NCBI RefSeq assembly: GCF_009905735.1
Contig: NZ_JAAALE010000022.1
Coordinates: forward strand, 1 to 48,920
Reading direction: 5' to 3'
From: Porphyrobacter sp. SLTP
GTDB lineage: Bacteria; Pseudomonadota; Alphaproteobacteria; Sphingomonadales; Sphingomonadaceae
Length of the DNA: 48,920 bases
The notes under the pieces are model-generated. The model saw only the letters and a list, made by a program, of their open reading frames with translations. It was not told the origin of the DNA and did no database searches. The first letter of the stretch is position 1, and the number at the start of each line of letters is the position of its first letter. Shown here piece by piece: positions 1-11,923 of the stretch. Both the position numbers and the translations under genes were made by a program.

Positions 1-74
1 CTCCGGCGGGGACGGGGAGGCGGGCGGTGCGGGGGTCTTTCTTTCGGGTCATTTTTTGTCGTTTCCTCGCTCAT

Positions 75-145
75 GCTGGCTTCGCCAGCGTCGCTGCGGG
101 CGGGCGCCAAAACGTTCTGGCGCCCTTGCGGTCGCGGTGCGACCG
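75..145. repeat. cluster of three consecutive perfect hairpins (REP-like)
   Basis: Three perfect inverted repeats follow each other with short gaps. GCTGGC/GCCAGC lies at 75-80 and 84-89 (3-nt loop). GGGCGCCA/TGGCGCCC lies at 102-109 and 118-125 (8-nt loop). CGGTCGC/GCGACCG lies at 129-135 and 139-145 (3-nt loop). A fourth, ACGGGTC/GACCCGT, is at 242-248 and 258-264. None is followed by a T-run, so a simple intrinsic terminator is unlikely. The arrangement resembles a repetitive extragenic palindromic element, but no second copy was seen in this window. Confidence 0.6.
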
Positions 146-325
146 TTGGGGGAGGTGGATCACAAAACGCGGGAGTAGGAAAATCGGGAGGGGCCGCCGC
201 GGCCAAGCCGCGTGGTGGCCTTTGGCCAGCTTCGCTTCCGAACGGGTCCGGCACGCCGACCCGTCGGCCGGGGTTTGGCCTCTGGTGCGCACGTCACGAC
301 TTGCACACAGGGCCTCACCCTTCAC

Positions 326-354
326 TTGGCGTTCAGCGCGCGGCTGGCTATAGG
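326..354 (+). promoter_or_regulatory. candidate sigma70-type promoter of bamD
   Basis: TTGGCG (326-331) and TATAGG (349-354) are separated by 17 bp, 7 bp upstream of the bamD ATG at 362. Transcription from it would begin at or next to the start codon, giving a leaderless or nearly leaderless mRNA. AGGG at 352-355 could otherwise act as a weak ribosome-binding site on a longer transcript from upstream. Confidence 0.35.
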
Positions 355-361
355 GTCGGCC

Positions 362-1156
362 ATGTCGACCAAGCTCACCACCCGTCTCGCGCAGGCTGCG
401 CTCGCCGCCGCCACCCTTGCGACCCTCTCCGCCTGTGCCGGGAGCACCGAGGGCAAGGACGTCGCCTACGTCGCGCGCGATGTCGAATCGCTCTATGCCG
501 AGGCGCAGCGGCGGCTGGACAAGGGCAACACCTTGCAGGCCGCGGCGCTGTTTGACGAGGTGGAGCGCCAGCACCCCTATTCGCCCTGGGCCCGCCGCGC
601 GCAGCTGATGAGCGCCTTCAGCTATTACATCGCGCGCGATTATAACAAGGCAATCCAGAACGCGCAGCGGTTCCTGTCGATCCACCCGGGCAACAAGGAC
701 GCGCCTTACGCCTATTATCTGATCGCGCTCAGCTATTACGAGCAGATCAGCGATGTGAACCGCGACCAGAAGATCACCGAGCAGGCGCAGACCGCGCTGC
801 GTGAGGTCAACCGCCGCTTCCCTCAGACCGAATACGCCGCCGATGCGCGGTTGAAGCTCGATCTGGTGGCGGATCACCTCGCGGGCAAGGAGATGGAGAT
901 CGGCCGCCACTATCAGCGCATGGGCCTGTGGCTCGCCGCCGATATGCGGTTCCGCAACGTGGTCGAGAAGTTCGACACCACCAGCCACACGCCCGAGGCG
1001 CTCTACCGCCTCACCGAAAGCAGCCTCGCGCTCGGCGTGCCGGAGGAAGCGGTGAAGTATGCCGCGGTGCTGGGGGCGAATTACCCCGGCAGCGAGTGGT
1101 ACGACCGCGCCTTCAAGCTGGTCGGCAAGCACGCCGAGGGCGTGACGGCGTCCTGA
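362..1156 (+). CDS. bamD: outer membrane protein assembly factor BamD
   Basis: 264-residue outer-membrane lipoprotein, a core subunit of the BAM complex that inserts beta-barrel proteins with BamA. It has a signal peptide with a lipobox ending LSAC (Cys25). Tetratricopeptide-like repeats follow through the rest of the protein, including the segments around ERQHPYSPWARRAQ and IHPGNKDAPYAYYL that are typical of BamD. The ATG at 362 is chosen because it begins the signal peptide; an in-frame upstream extension to 212 has no signal-peptide character. The length is normal for the family. In sphingomonads bamD commonly stands directly before recN. Here a copper-resistance module on the other strand separates the two. 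It converges with copC, leaving 23 bp between the stop codons. Confidence 0.93.
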   Translation: MSTKLTTRLAQAALAAATLATLSACAGSTEGKDVAYVARDVESLYAEAQRRLDKGNTLQAAALFDEVERQHPYSPWARRAQLMSAFSYYIARDYNKAIQNAQRFLSIHPGNKDAPYAYYLIALSYYEQISDVNRDQKITEQAQTALREVNRRFPQTEYAADARLKLDLVADHLAGKEMEIGRHYQRMGLWLAADMRFRNVVEKFDTTSHTPEALYRLTESSLALGVPEEAVKYAAVLGANYPGSEWYDRAFKLVGKHAEGVTAS

Positions 1157-1179
1157 TCGCCACGGCCGACGGCCTGGGC

Positions 1180-1560
1180 TCAGTCGACTGTGAAGGCGAG
1201 CGTTCCGCTGACGCCGTGCCCATCGTCCCCAGCGGCTTGCCAGCGCACGTCGTAGCTGCCGGTGGGCAGCGGCTTTTTGAGCGTCAGCGTCAAGGTCTTG
1301 CCATCGGCTGACCAGTTCGTGGTGAAATTGCGGATCGCCATTTCGCCATGGTTGGCCATGCCGGGCATCGCGGTCATGATGATGCTGGCCGCCGTGCTTG
1401 TCTGATCAACCGGCGCGCTGAACGTCAGCACGATGACCTTGGGCGCCTTGGCCTCGGCGTCTGCCGCCGGGGTGGAGGCGGTAAGCTGGACATGGGCCAT
1501 CAGCGCCGTCGGCGTCAGCGTTGAGAGGGCAAGGGCGGCGAAGACGGCGGGGAGACGCAT
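1180..1560 (-). CDS. copC: periplasmic copper-binding protein CopC
   Basis: 126-residue CopC-family protein. The signal peptide probably ends at ALMA, giving a mature protein that starts with His23, as expected for the Cu(II) site. The partner residues are in the C-terminal signature GDDGHGVSGTLAF (Asp113, His115). A Met-rich segment MTAMPGM (62-68) plus Met74 would suit Cu(I). A good ribosome-binding site (GGAG) precedes the ATG at 1560. It is the last gene of copA-copB-copC and lies 20 bp after copB. No CopD-like membrane partner is adjacent. Export and copper binding are known for the family; the role here is inferred from sequence and operon. Confidence 0.9.
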   Translation of the reverse strand: MRLPAVFAALALSTLTPTALMAHVQLTASTPAADAEAKAPKVIVLTFSAPVDQTSTAASIIMTAMPGMANHGEMAIRNFTTNWSADGKTLTLTLKKPLPTGSYDVRWQAAGDDGHGVSGTLAFTVD

Positions 1561-1580
1561 GGGTTTGCTCCTTAGGGGTG

Positions 1581-2534
1581 TCAGAACCAGAAACGGATGC
1601 CGGCAAGGACGCTGGTGACGGACGGGTCCTCTCCGCGCAGGCGGGCGAAGTCCGCGCCCTGTCCGGTGCGCCAGGATTGCTCGATTCCGATATAGGGCGC
1701 GAACTCGCGCCGGAACTCATAGCGGAGCCGCGCGCCGACCTCGATCTGGTCGAGCCCTGCACCAATACCGAGCGCGGGAATGTCCTGCGCAGACAGATTG
1801 GCTTCGATCCGGGGCTGGAGGATCAGGCGCTGGGTGATGCGCTGGTCGATCTCGGCCTCGATCCGCGCGGTGATGTCGCCGCGGTGCGACAGGAACAGCG
1901 CAGTGTCGATCTCGAACATGTAAGGCGCAAGGCCCTGCACGCCGATGACGGCGTGGGTGGTGTCGGGCCCGGCGAGGTCGTGGCGGATACCGGCTTGAAA
2001 GTCCCAGAAGGGTTTGATGGCCTTGGAATAGAGCGCCTGCACCTCGGCATCTTCGGGTGCGCTGCCCCATTCGCCCTCGCCCTCGGACTTGAACCACAGC
2101 CGCTCGGTCGGGCCGCCGTAATAGCCCTGAATGTCCCACACATAGGCATCCGCACCCTCGCGAACCTGCGTTTCCAGGCGGTCGCCCTGAAACCAGAAGA
2201 CGGGGAAGTCGCCGTGAGTTGTGCGCAATTCCTCGCGCGAGGCGGTCATGGCGTCTGCGCCCCAGACCGCATCGGCCGCGCGCGGCGGCCCGCTGCCCGC
2301 CTTTGCAGGCGGCGGGGTCTCCATGGCCGGCCCGGGGGAGGCGGGCGCTGTCATTGCGCCCATATCATGCCCCGCGTGGGGATCGGGTGCAGGCTCGGCC
2401 ATATCATGTCCGGCGTGCGGGTCGGGCGCGGGCGCAGGGGAGGGAGTAGGAGTGGGCGCATGGTCGTGATGCTGATGTTGGGCCGCGAGCGGCGATGCCG
2501 CCACAAGGGCCATCAGTGAAAGCGCGTGCCTCAC
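1581..2534 (-). CDS. copB: copper resistance protein CopB, outer membrane
   Basis: 317-residue CopB family protein. A signal peptide is followed by a His/Met-rich, Pro-rich metal-binding stretch (residues about 20-75) that contains two exact DPHAGHDM repeats (38-45 and 51-58). The C-terminal two thirds are the outer-membrane beta-barrel domain, starting near WGADAMTASREELRTTHG and ending in the aromatic-terminated GIRFWF typical of barrel proteins. The start is a GTG at 2534 that overlaps the copA stop (GTGA), so translation is probably coupled. A longer in-frame reading upstream lies inside copA and has no signal peptide. CopB is thought to bind or release excess copper at the outer membrane. 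Confidence 0.9.
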   Translation of the reverse strand: MRHALSLMALVAASPLAAQHQHHDHAPTPTPSPAPAPDPHAGHDMAEPAPDPHAGHDMGAMTAPASPGPAMETPPPAKAGSGPPRAADAVWGADAMTASREELRTTHGDFPVFWFQGDRLETQVREGADAYVWDIQGYYGGPTERLWFKSEGEGEWGSAPEDAEVQALYSKAIKPFWDFQAGIRHDLAGPDTTHAVIGVQGLAPYMFEIDTALFLSHRGDITARIEAEIDQRITQRLILQPRIEANLSAQDIPALGIGAGLDQIEVGARLRYEFRREFAPYIGIEQSWRTGQGADFARLRGEDPSVTSVLAGIRFWF

Positions 2535-4240
2535 CGTTCCGCCTCCGGCCCCATCACAGTCACGGTCTGCATCATCCCGCCGTGCATGTGGTAGAGCAGG
2601 TGGCAGTGGAAGGCCCAATCGCCCGGCTCGTTGGCGGTGAGATCGAACTGCGCACTCGCTCCCGGCTGGACGATCACGATATTCTTGCGCGGCTGATGGG
2701 CAGGATCCTCGCCGTTGACCAGCTCGAAGAACATCCCGTGCAGGTGGATCGGGTGCGCCATCATGGTGTTGTTGACGAGCTTGACCCGCACCCGCTCGTT
2801 CCAGGCAAAGCGGATCGGCTTGTCGCTGACGGCAGAGTACATCTCCCCGTCGAATGACCACATGTAGCGTTCCATGTTGCCGGTGAGGTGAAGCTCCAGC
2901 AAGCGTGAGGGCGTGCGGGTGTCACGGTTGGGCTCCAGCGCCGAGAGCATCCGGTAGGTCAGCACGCGGTGCCCCACATCGCGCAGGCCGAGGCCGGGAT
3001 CGCCGAGCTTGTCGACCGGGGCCATCGCAACCATGTCGATCCCCGGCCCCACCTTCACGTCAGGCGGAAGCAGCAGCGTGTCGCGCATTTTCATGCCGTC
3101 CATGCTGTGCGCATCGCCGCTCCCCGTGTCGCCATGGTTCATCCCCATATCGCCCATGTCGAGCAGCGGCGGCTTGCGCGGTGGCGGTATCGGCGCGCGC
3201 GCACCCGGTCGGCTGGCGAGGGTAGCGAGCGCCATGCCCGAACGGTCCATGCTCTCGGCGATTATGGTATAGGCCTCGGCCGTGGGCGTGACGATGACGT
3301 CATAGGTTTCCGCCGTGCCGATCTGGAATTCGTCGACCTCGACCGGCTTCACGTTCTGGCCATCGGCCGCGATCACTGTCATCGGCAGACCGGGAATGCG
3401 CAGGTTGAAGAAGGTCTGCGCCGCGCCGTTGATGATCCTGAGGCGGACCTTCTCGCCGGGCTTGAAGATATATTCCAGCCCCTCCTTCGGCCCGCGCCCA
3501 TTGGCAAGGTAGGTGTAGGTTGATCCCGTGACATCGGCGATATCGGTCGCAGGCATGCGCATTTCGGCCCACATGCGGCGATCTTCCGCAGTGAGCGGAT
3601 AGTCGTCGGCCCAGCTGGTCTGCTGATAGTTGAAATAGCCTTCGCCCTTGCGCAGCCGGTCCATAATGAAATGGGGATGGAGCGGGGTGAACTCGCTCAG
3701 CAGCACGATAAACTCGCGATCATATGCAACAGGTTCGGGTCCGGCCGGATCGATAATCAGCGGACCATAATGCCCCTGCTGCTCCTGAAGCCCGGAGTGC
3801 GAGTGATACCAGTAGGTGCCCGACTGGCGGATCGGAAAGTCGTAGGTGAAGGTCTGCCCCGGCTTGATGCCCGGAAAGCTGATCCCCGGCACGCCGTCCA
3901 TATGGAAGGGTAACAGCAGCCCGTGCCAATGGATCGAGGTGTCTTCATCGAGATTGTTCGTGACGTTGAGGCGGACGTTCTGCCCCTCGCGCAAGCGGAT
4001 CAGCGGCCCCGGCACCGAGCCGTTGACAGCAATGCCGTGGCCCTTGCGACCCTGCACCATGCGCGGGCCATGGCCGACAGCAAGATCGATCACCGCGCCC
4101 GAGACCTGATCAAAGCCGACCCGGATCGGCGCGCCGCCCTTCATGCCGTGCGTGGCATGGCCCTGCGCCCAGGCGGGAGCCACGCGGCACGCCGCCAGCG
4201 CAGCCATGCCGGACACGAGGCTGCGGCGCGACAGTTTCAT
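2531..4240 (-). CDS. copA: multicopper oxidase CopA, copper resistance
   Basis: 569-residue periplasmic multicopper oxidase of the CopA/PcoA type, which oxidises Cu(I) to the less toxic Cu(II). The N-terminus has a twin-arginine signal (SRRSLVSG), so it is probably exported folded by Tat. All four copper-ligand segments are visible: HWHG (104-107), WYHSHSG, HPIHLHG and HCHLLYHMHGGM. A Met/His-rich stretch (DMGDMGMNHGDTG, HSMDGMKM) lies between the second and third cupredoxin domains, as in PcoA. It is the first gene of the operon, and its promoter contains a CsoR-type operator. No strong ribosome-binding site is seen ahead of the ATG at 4240. Confidence 0.95.
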   Translation of the reverse strand: MKLSRRSLVSGMAALAACRVAPAWAQGHATHGMKGGAPIRVGFDQVSGAVIDLAVGHGPRMVQGRKGHGIAVNGSVPGPLIRLREGQNVRLNVTNNLDEDTSIHWHGLLLPFHMDGVPGISFPGIKPGQTFTYDFPIRQSGTYWYHSHSGLQEQQGHYGPLIIDPAGPEPVAYDREFIVLLSEFTPLHPHFIMDRLRKGEGYFNYQQTSWADDYPLTAEDRRMWAEMRMPATDIADVTGSTYTYLANGRGPKEGLEYIFKPGEKVRLRIINGAAQTFFNLRIPGLPMTVIAADGQNVKPVEVDEFQIGTAETYDVIVTPTAEAYTIIAESMDRSGMALATLASRPGARAPIPPPRKPPLLDMGDMGMNHGDTGSGDAHSMDGMKMRDTLLLPPDVKVGPGIDMVAMAPVDKLGDPGLGLRDVGHRVLTYRMLSALEPNRDTRTPSRLLELHLTGNMERYMWSFDGEMYSAVSDKPIRFAWNERVRVKLVNNTMMAHPIHLHGMFFELVNGEDPAHQPRKNIVIVQPGASAQFDLTANEPGDWAFHCHLLYHMHGGMMQTVTVMGPEAER

Positions 4241-4278
4241 GCGGGAAACCGGTTAGGCGAGGGGATTGGCATAGCCCG

Positions 4279-4307
4279 TTCATAGATACCCCTATGGGGT
4301 ATGACAA
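4279..4307 (-). promoter_or_regulatory. copA promoter with CsoR-type operator filling the spacer
   Basis: On the minus strand, TTGTCA (4302-4307) and TATGAA (4279-4284) are separated by exactly 17 bp. The spacer is occupied by a perfect inverted repeat, ATACCCC-TAT-GGGGTAT on the plus strand (4286-4302). G/C-tract palindromes with A/T flanks are the known operator type of the CsoR/RcnR/FrmR family. A repressor bound here would block RNA polymerase. The csoR gene is divergent and 95 bp away. Confidence 0.75.
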
Positions 4308-4340
4308 GTGCTTGAACCCGTTGCCTCGGCCTTACCGCTC

Positions 4341-4382
4341 TTGCTCCGCCGCGTCCTAAAGTTATATACACCCCGGGGGTAT
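4341..4382 (+). promoter_or_regulatory. csoR promoter with second CsoR-type operator
   Basis: TTGCTC (4341-4346) and TATATA (4363-4368) form a promoter with a 16-bp spacer. A near-palindrome ATACACCCCGGGGGTAT (4366-4382), the same 17-bp length as the operator at 4286-4302, overlaps the -10 and the likely transcription start. This suggests autoregulation by the downstream repressor. The two operators are 80 bp apart centre to centre. Confidence 0.65.
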
Positions 4383-4396
4383 AGGGAGCCGTAGCC

Positions 4397-4669
4397 ATGA
4401 ACGACACCACCAAAGCCAAGGTGCAGCGCCTCAACCGCATCGCCGGGCAGGTGCGCGGTGTGGCGCAGATGATCGAGGATGATCGCTACTGCATCGACAT
4501 CCTGCACCAGATCGCCGCAATTCGATCGGCGCTCTCCAAAGTGGAAAGCCAGGTGCTCAAGGATCACGCCGCCTGCTGCGTGCACGAGGCGATTGCCAGC
4601 GGCGACGAGCGTGCGCAGCGGGAAAAGTTCGAAGAGCTGATCGACCTGTTCGAACGCAAGCGCGGTTAG
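4397..4669 (+). CDS. csoR: CsoR-type copper-sensing transcriptional repressor
   Basis: 90-residue all-helical repressor of the CsoR/RcnR/FrmR (DUF156) family. The Cu(I) ligand pattern of CsoR is intact: Cys32, His57 and Cys61, with the same spacing (25 and 4) as the C-H-C triad of characterised CsoR proteins. FrmR and RcnR lack the last Cys, so copper is the expected inducer rather than formaldehyde, nickel or cobalt. The N-terminal KVQRLNRIAGQVRG segment is the family DNA-binding helix. It is divergent from copA, and both promoters carry matching operators. Copper binding should release the repressor and induce copABC. Confidence is high for the family and good for the copper specificity. 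Confidence 0.9.
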   Translation: MNDTTKAKVQRLNRIAGQVRGVAQMIEDDRYCIDILHQIAAIRSALSKVESQVLKDHAACCVHEAIASGDERAQREKFEELIDLFERKRG

Positions 4670-4748
4670 CACACGCCCAAGGCTTGGGGATTGGCGCGCG
4701 TTCTCATGGTGACGGGGCGGAGGCTGTGCGCTATCTGTTCCCGCATCC

Positions 4749-6416
4749 ATGCTCACCCGCCTGTCCATCCGCAACATTGTCCTTATCGAAGCGCTCGATC
4801 TTACCTTCGCGCGCGGGCTGGGTGTGCTGACGGGGGAAACGGGGGCGGGCAAGTCGATCCTGCTCGATGCGCTGGGGCTGGTGCTGGGCGACCGGGCGGA
4901 AACCTCGCTGGTGCGCGCAGGCGAGGACAAGGCGAGCGTTACCGCCAGCTTTGAATTCGCCGTGCTGCCTGCGGGGATCGCGGCTGCGCTCGACGATGCC
5001 GAGATCGCTATCGAGCCGGGAGAGCCGCTGCTGATCCGGCGGCAAGTTCGCGTCGATGGCGGCTCCAAGGCCTTCATCAATGATCAACCCGCCAGCGTTG
5101 CCCTGCTGCGCGAATTGGCGCCCGCGCTGGTGGAACTGCACGGCCAGCATGACGACCGGGGCCTCGTGAACCCGCGCGGCCACCGGCTGCTGCTTGATCG
5201 CTATGCCGGAACTGACACCGCCGGGCTGGAGCGTGCTTACGCCGATTGGGCGCGCACCGAGGCGCAATTGGCCGAAGCGCGCGGTGCAGTGGAGCAGGCC
5301 AAGGCCGATCAGGATCTCCTGATTGCGCACCTTGCCGAACTCGCCGCGTTGGAGCCGGTCGCGGGGGAAGAAGCGCGGCTGGCCGGGGCGCGGGCGGATA
5401 TGCAGAAGGGCGAGAAGCTCTCGGACGATCTCGAAACGTTGCGGCACCTGTGGGAAGGCTCGCATTCGCCGCTGGCATCCTTGCGGGTCGCAGCGCGCAA
5501 GCTCGACCGGATTGCCGAACAGCACGCCTTGCTGGCCGAAGCGCTCGCCGCACTCGACCGCGCGGTGATCGAAGCGACAGAGGCTGAGGACAAGCTGCGC
5601 GCTGCGGCCGAGGCGCTGGTGCATGATCCGCACGAACTGGAGCGTGCCGAGACCCGCCTGTTCGAACTGCGGGCGGCGGCGCGCAAGCACCGCTGCGAGG
5701 TCGATGACCTGCCCGAACTGATGCGGACGATGCGTGCGCGGCTTGAGGCGATCGAGGGCGGGGAGGCGCAGCTCGACGCGCTGGAAGCCGCCGCCAAGGA
5801 AGCGCGCACGGTTTACGTTGCCGCGGCCGAGGCGGCGCACTCGGCGCGGGTGGCGGGCGCGGAGCGGCTTGATGCGGCGGTGGCGGCTGAGCTTGCCCCG
5901 TTGAAGCTCGACGCCGCCCGGTTCCGCACCGCGATCACCCCGCTGCCAGAGGAGCGCTGGAATGCGCACGGGATGGATGCGGTGGAGTTTCTCATCTCCA
6001 CCAACCCCGGCGCTGACTTCGCGCCCTTGGGCAAGATTGCGAGCGGCGGGGAATTGTCGCGCTTCATCCTCGCGCTGAAGGTCGCGCTGGCCGAGCAGGG
6101 CGGGGCGGCGACGATCATCTTCGACGAAATCGATCGCGGCGTGGGCGGCGCGGTGGCGTCTGCCATCGGCGAGCGTTTGGCGCGGCTCGCGTCGCAAGAG
6201 GGCCAATTGCTGGCAGTGACCCACTCGCCCCAGGTCGCGGCGCGCGGGGGTCAGCATTACCTGATTGCCAAGGCTTCAAGCGGGATCGTGACCAAGACCA
6301 GCGTCGTGCTGCTCGACCAGGCCGGACGGCAGGAGGAGATTGCGCGGATGCTGTCCGGCGCTGAAGTAACGCCCGAAGCGCGCGCGCAGGCGGATCGCTT
6401 GCTGGAGGGGGTGTGA
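4749..6416 (+). CDS. recN: DNA repair protein RecN
   Basis: 555-residue SMC-like ATPase of double-strand break repair. The Walker A motif GETGAGKS is at residues 29-36. Two long Ala/Glu/Arg-rich coiled-coil arms follow, and the C-terminal half has the signature ASGGELSRFILALK, the Walker B IIFDEIDRGVGG, and VTHSPQVAA. Length is normal. The start ATG at 4749 gives the standard RecN N-terminus MLTRLSIRNIVLIE. A 79-bp gap separates it from csoR. The downstream lipoprotein gene starts on its last base (TGATG), so the two are probably co-transcribed. Confidence 0.96.
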   Translation: MLTRLSIRNIVLIEALDLTFARGLGVLTGETGAGKSILLDALGLVLGDRAETSLVRAGEDKASVTASFEFAVLPAGIAAALDDAEIAIEPGEPLLIRRQVRVDGGSKAFINDQPASVALLRELAPALVELHGQHDDRGLVNPRGHRLLLDRYAGTDTAGLERAYADWARTEAQLAEARGAVEQAKADQDLLIAHLAELAALEPVAGEEARLAGARADMQKGEKLSDDLETLRHLWEGSHSPLASLRVAARKLDRIAEQHALLAEALAALDRAVIEATEAEDKLRAAAEALVHDPHELERAETRLFELRAAARKHRCEVDDLPELMRTMRARLEAIEGGEAQLDALEAAAKEARTVYVAAAEAAHSARVAGAERLDAAVAAELAPLKLDAARFRTAITPLPEERWNAHGMDAVEFLISTNPGADFAPLGKIASGGELSRFILALKVALAEQGGAATIIFDEIDRGVGGAVASAIGERLARLASQEGQLLAVTHSPQVAARGGQHYLIAKASSGIVTKTSVVLLDQAGRQEEIARMLSGAEVTPEARAQADRLLEGV

Positions 6417-7315
6417 TGCGCCTACTCCCCATCCTTCTCCTCACCGCCGCCTGCGCCCCCACCACGCCCGCGCCAGAGGAGGCTGTGACGCAAGTGCAAC
6501 CCAACAACGCGACCTACGGCACCGACGCCAACCTCGCCGCCTCCGCGCCCGATGCGATTTTGCGCTATGCCGACCATGGGCGCGGGTTTGCGGAACTGCG
6601 GCTGCCGGAAGGTGAGGGCCCGTTTCCGCTGGCGGTGATCTATCATGGCGGGTGCTGGAAGACCGGGATCGCGAGCCAGGCCTACATGGCCCCGCTCGCC
6701 ACCCGCTGGCAGCAGCTTGGCATCGCCACGCTCAATGTCGATTACCGCGAGGTCGGGGACGGGGGCGGCTGGCCGGGATCGTTCGCGGATTGGGCCGCTT
6801 CGGCCAAGCTGATCGAGGAGGTCGCGGCCAAGCACCCCATCGACCGTGCGCGCGTCACGCTGGTCGGCCATTCGGCGGGCGCGCTTCCGGCGCAGTGGTT
6901 GGCGAGCGCGCAGGGCGCGGATGGCCCCATCGGCAAGCGCCAACCGCTCAAGGCCCGCGCCGCGATTGTGCTCGACGGGCCGGGCGATGTCGGGGCCGAA
7001 CGCTCGGCTTTCGACACGCTGTGCCAGTTCTCCGCCGTTGATCCCTTCATCGGCGCCCCGCCTGAAGCTGCGCGCGCGCGCTATGCCGCGATTTCGCCCG
7101 CCACCCACGCGCCGCAGCTGGCCGAACTCCTGTTCGTGCAGGCCAAGCTTCCCGCCCCCTCGGCCGCGACACAGGCCGCGCTTGCGGCGGGCGGGGCCAA
7201 GGTGGCGGTGCGCGAGAATGTCGGCATGAGCCACTTTGCCATCATCACCCCGGGCAACCCGGTCTACATCGCCAATGAGGTGGCGATACTGGGTGTGCTC
7301 AAGGGCGGTGAATGA
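6416..7315 (+). CDS. alpha/beta-hydrolase lipoprotein, copy 1
   Basis: 299-residue predicted lipoprotein (lipobox LTAAC, Cys13) with an alpha/beta-hydrolase fold. The oxyanion-hole segment reads YHGGCW. The nucleophile elbow is GHSAG, and a late His in MSHFAI probably completes the triad. The general type is a carboxylesterase/BD-FAE-like peptidase or lipase; no substrate can be assigned. It overlaps the recN stop by one base and is followed after 61 bp by a clear paralogue of the same architecture. The ATG at 6416 is preferred over the GTG at 6413 because it directly begins the signal peptide. Confidence 0.8.
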   Translation: MRLLPILLLTAACAPTTPAPEEAVTQVQPNNATYGTDANLAASAPDAILRYADHGRGFAELRLPEGEGPFPLAVIYHGGCWKTGIASQAYMAPLATRWQQLGIATLNVDYREVGDGGGWPGSFADWAASAKLIEEVAAKHPIDRARVTLVGHSAGALPAQWLASAQGADGPIGKRQPLKARAAIVLDGPGDVGAERSAFDTLCQFSAVDPFIGAPPEAARARYAAISPATHAPQLAELLFVQAKLPAPSAATQAALAAGGAKVAVRENVGMSHFAIITPGNPVYIANEVAILGVLKGGE

Positions 7316-7376
7316 TCCGTTGCCCGCTGCCGCTGCGGCGCGCTATGCTGCGGCCGTTCAAGGGGGAGGGACGATC

Positions 7377-11340
<3,964 letters not shown>

Positions 11341-11351
<11 letters not shown>

Positions 11352-11832
11352 GGAACTCCACCCGCAGGCCTTGCGCATCGCTGGATTGCTCCGCGCACGC
11401 GGCGAGAAAGTTGCGGTGGCAGATGGGGCGACCGGAGGCCTGATCGCAGCGAGTTTGCTGACGGTACCCGGCGCACTCGATTTCTTCGTGGGCGGCGGGG
11501 TGGTCTATTCCTTCCGCGCCCGCGACGTGCTCTTCGCCCTCCCGCGTGACGCTTACAAGGGGATGCGCGGGGCGAGCGCGGACTACGCCATGCTGCAAGC
11601 CCGCGCGATCCGGGACAACTTTGGCGCTGAGTGGGGGCTGGCTGAGAGCGGCTCGGTGGGCGGATCGTCGCACCCCTCGGGCGCACCTGCCGGACAAAGC
11701 GTCGCCGCGCTGGCAGGGCCGGGGGGCGAGCACACCCGCTTGCTCGAAACCGGCAGCGATGACCGGATCGCCAATATGGCCGCCTTCACCCGCAATGCGC
11801 TCGCGCTGCTGGAAGACACCCTCGCGCAATAA
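11341..11832 (+). CDS. CinA C-terminal-domain (PncC-like) protein with altered active-site motif
   Basis: 163-residue stand-alone CinA_C domain, a family whose active members deamidate nicotinamide mononucleotide in the pyridine-nucleotide cycle. The fold markers TGGLIAASLLTVPGALDFFVGG and VVYS are recognisable in order. However, the usual AES(C/T)TGG signature reads ADGATGG (residues 27-33), so the conserved Ser and the next residue are missing. Activity is therefore doubtful. It overlaps the end of the cytochrome gene by 11 bp. The ATG at 11341 is chosen; an earlier in-frame ATG at 11278 lies deep inside the cytochrome gene. Confidence 0.72.
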
Positions 11833-11923
11833 TTTTCGCGGCGCCTGTCGAATCCGGCTTGCCGCCCGCGTCTCCCTGTCAGAGCCTCGCCATTCCGGCG
11901 GGGTGGATGACGGAGACGGACCC

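Larger units (their letters stand above)
1..361. other. gene-free leader upstream of bamD, rich in hairpins
   Basis: No frame here has convincing coding character. Short open frames exist on both strands but lack recognisable protein features. The stretch holds a run of perfect inverted repeats (75-89, 102-125, 129-145, 242-264) and an imperfect GC-rich hairpin near 191-220. In related genomes lpxC is often upstream of bamD, so the first bases could be just beyond its end, but nothing here can be read as an LpxC C-terminus. The last 40 bases contain a candidate promoter for bamD. Confidence 0.6.

Noticed and set aside
71..1132. Long open frame on the minus strand opposite bamD
   Set aside because: It lies antisense to a clear BamD gene, has no recognisable domain or signal peptide, and is Arg/Leu-rich as expected for a shadow frame in high-GC DNA.
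4279..4307. CueR/MerR-type promoter for copA
   Set aside because: MerR-family activators need an over-long 19-20 bp spacer. Here the spacer is 17 bp and the neighbouring regulator is of the CsoR family.
4731..6257. 508-codon open frame antisense to recN
   Set aside because: RecN motifs are complete on the plus strand. The antisense product has no known motif and is Arg/Gln-rich, typical of shadow frames.
7361..7376. AAGGGGGAGGGACGATC, similar to the end of the ligA-type repeat
   Set aside because: It lacks the matching left end and hairpins and is better explained as the ribosome-binding site of the second hydrolase gene.
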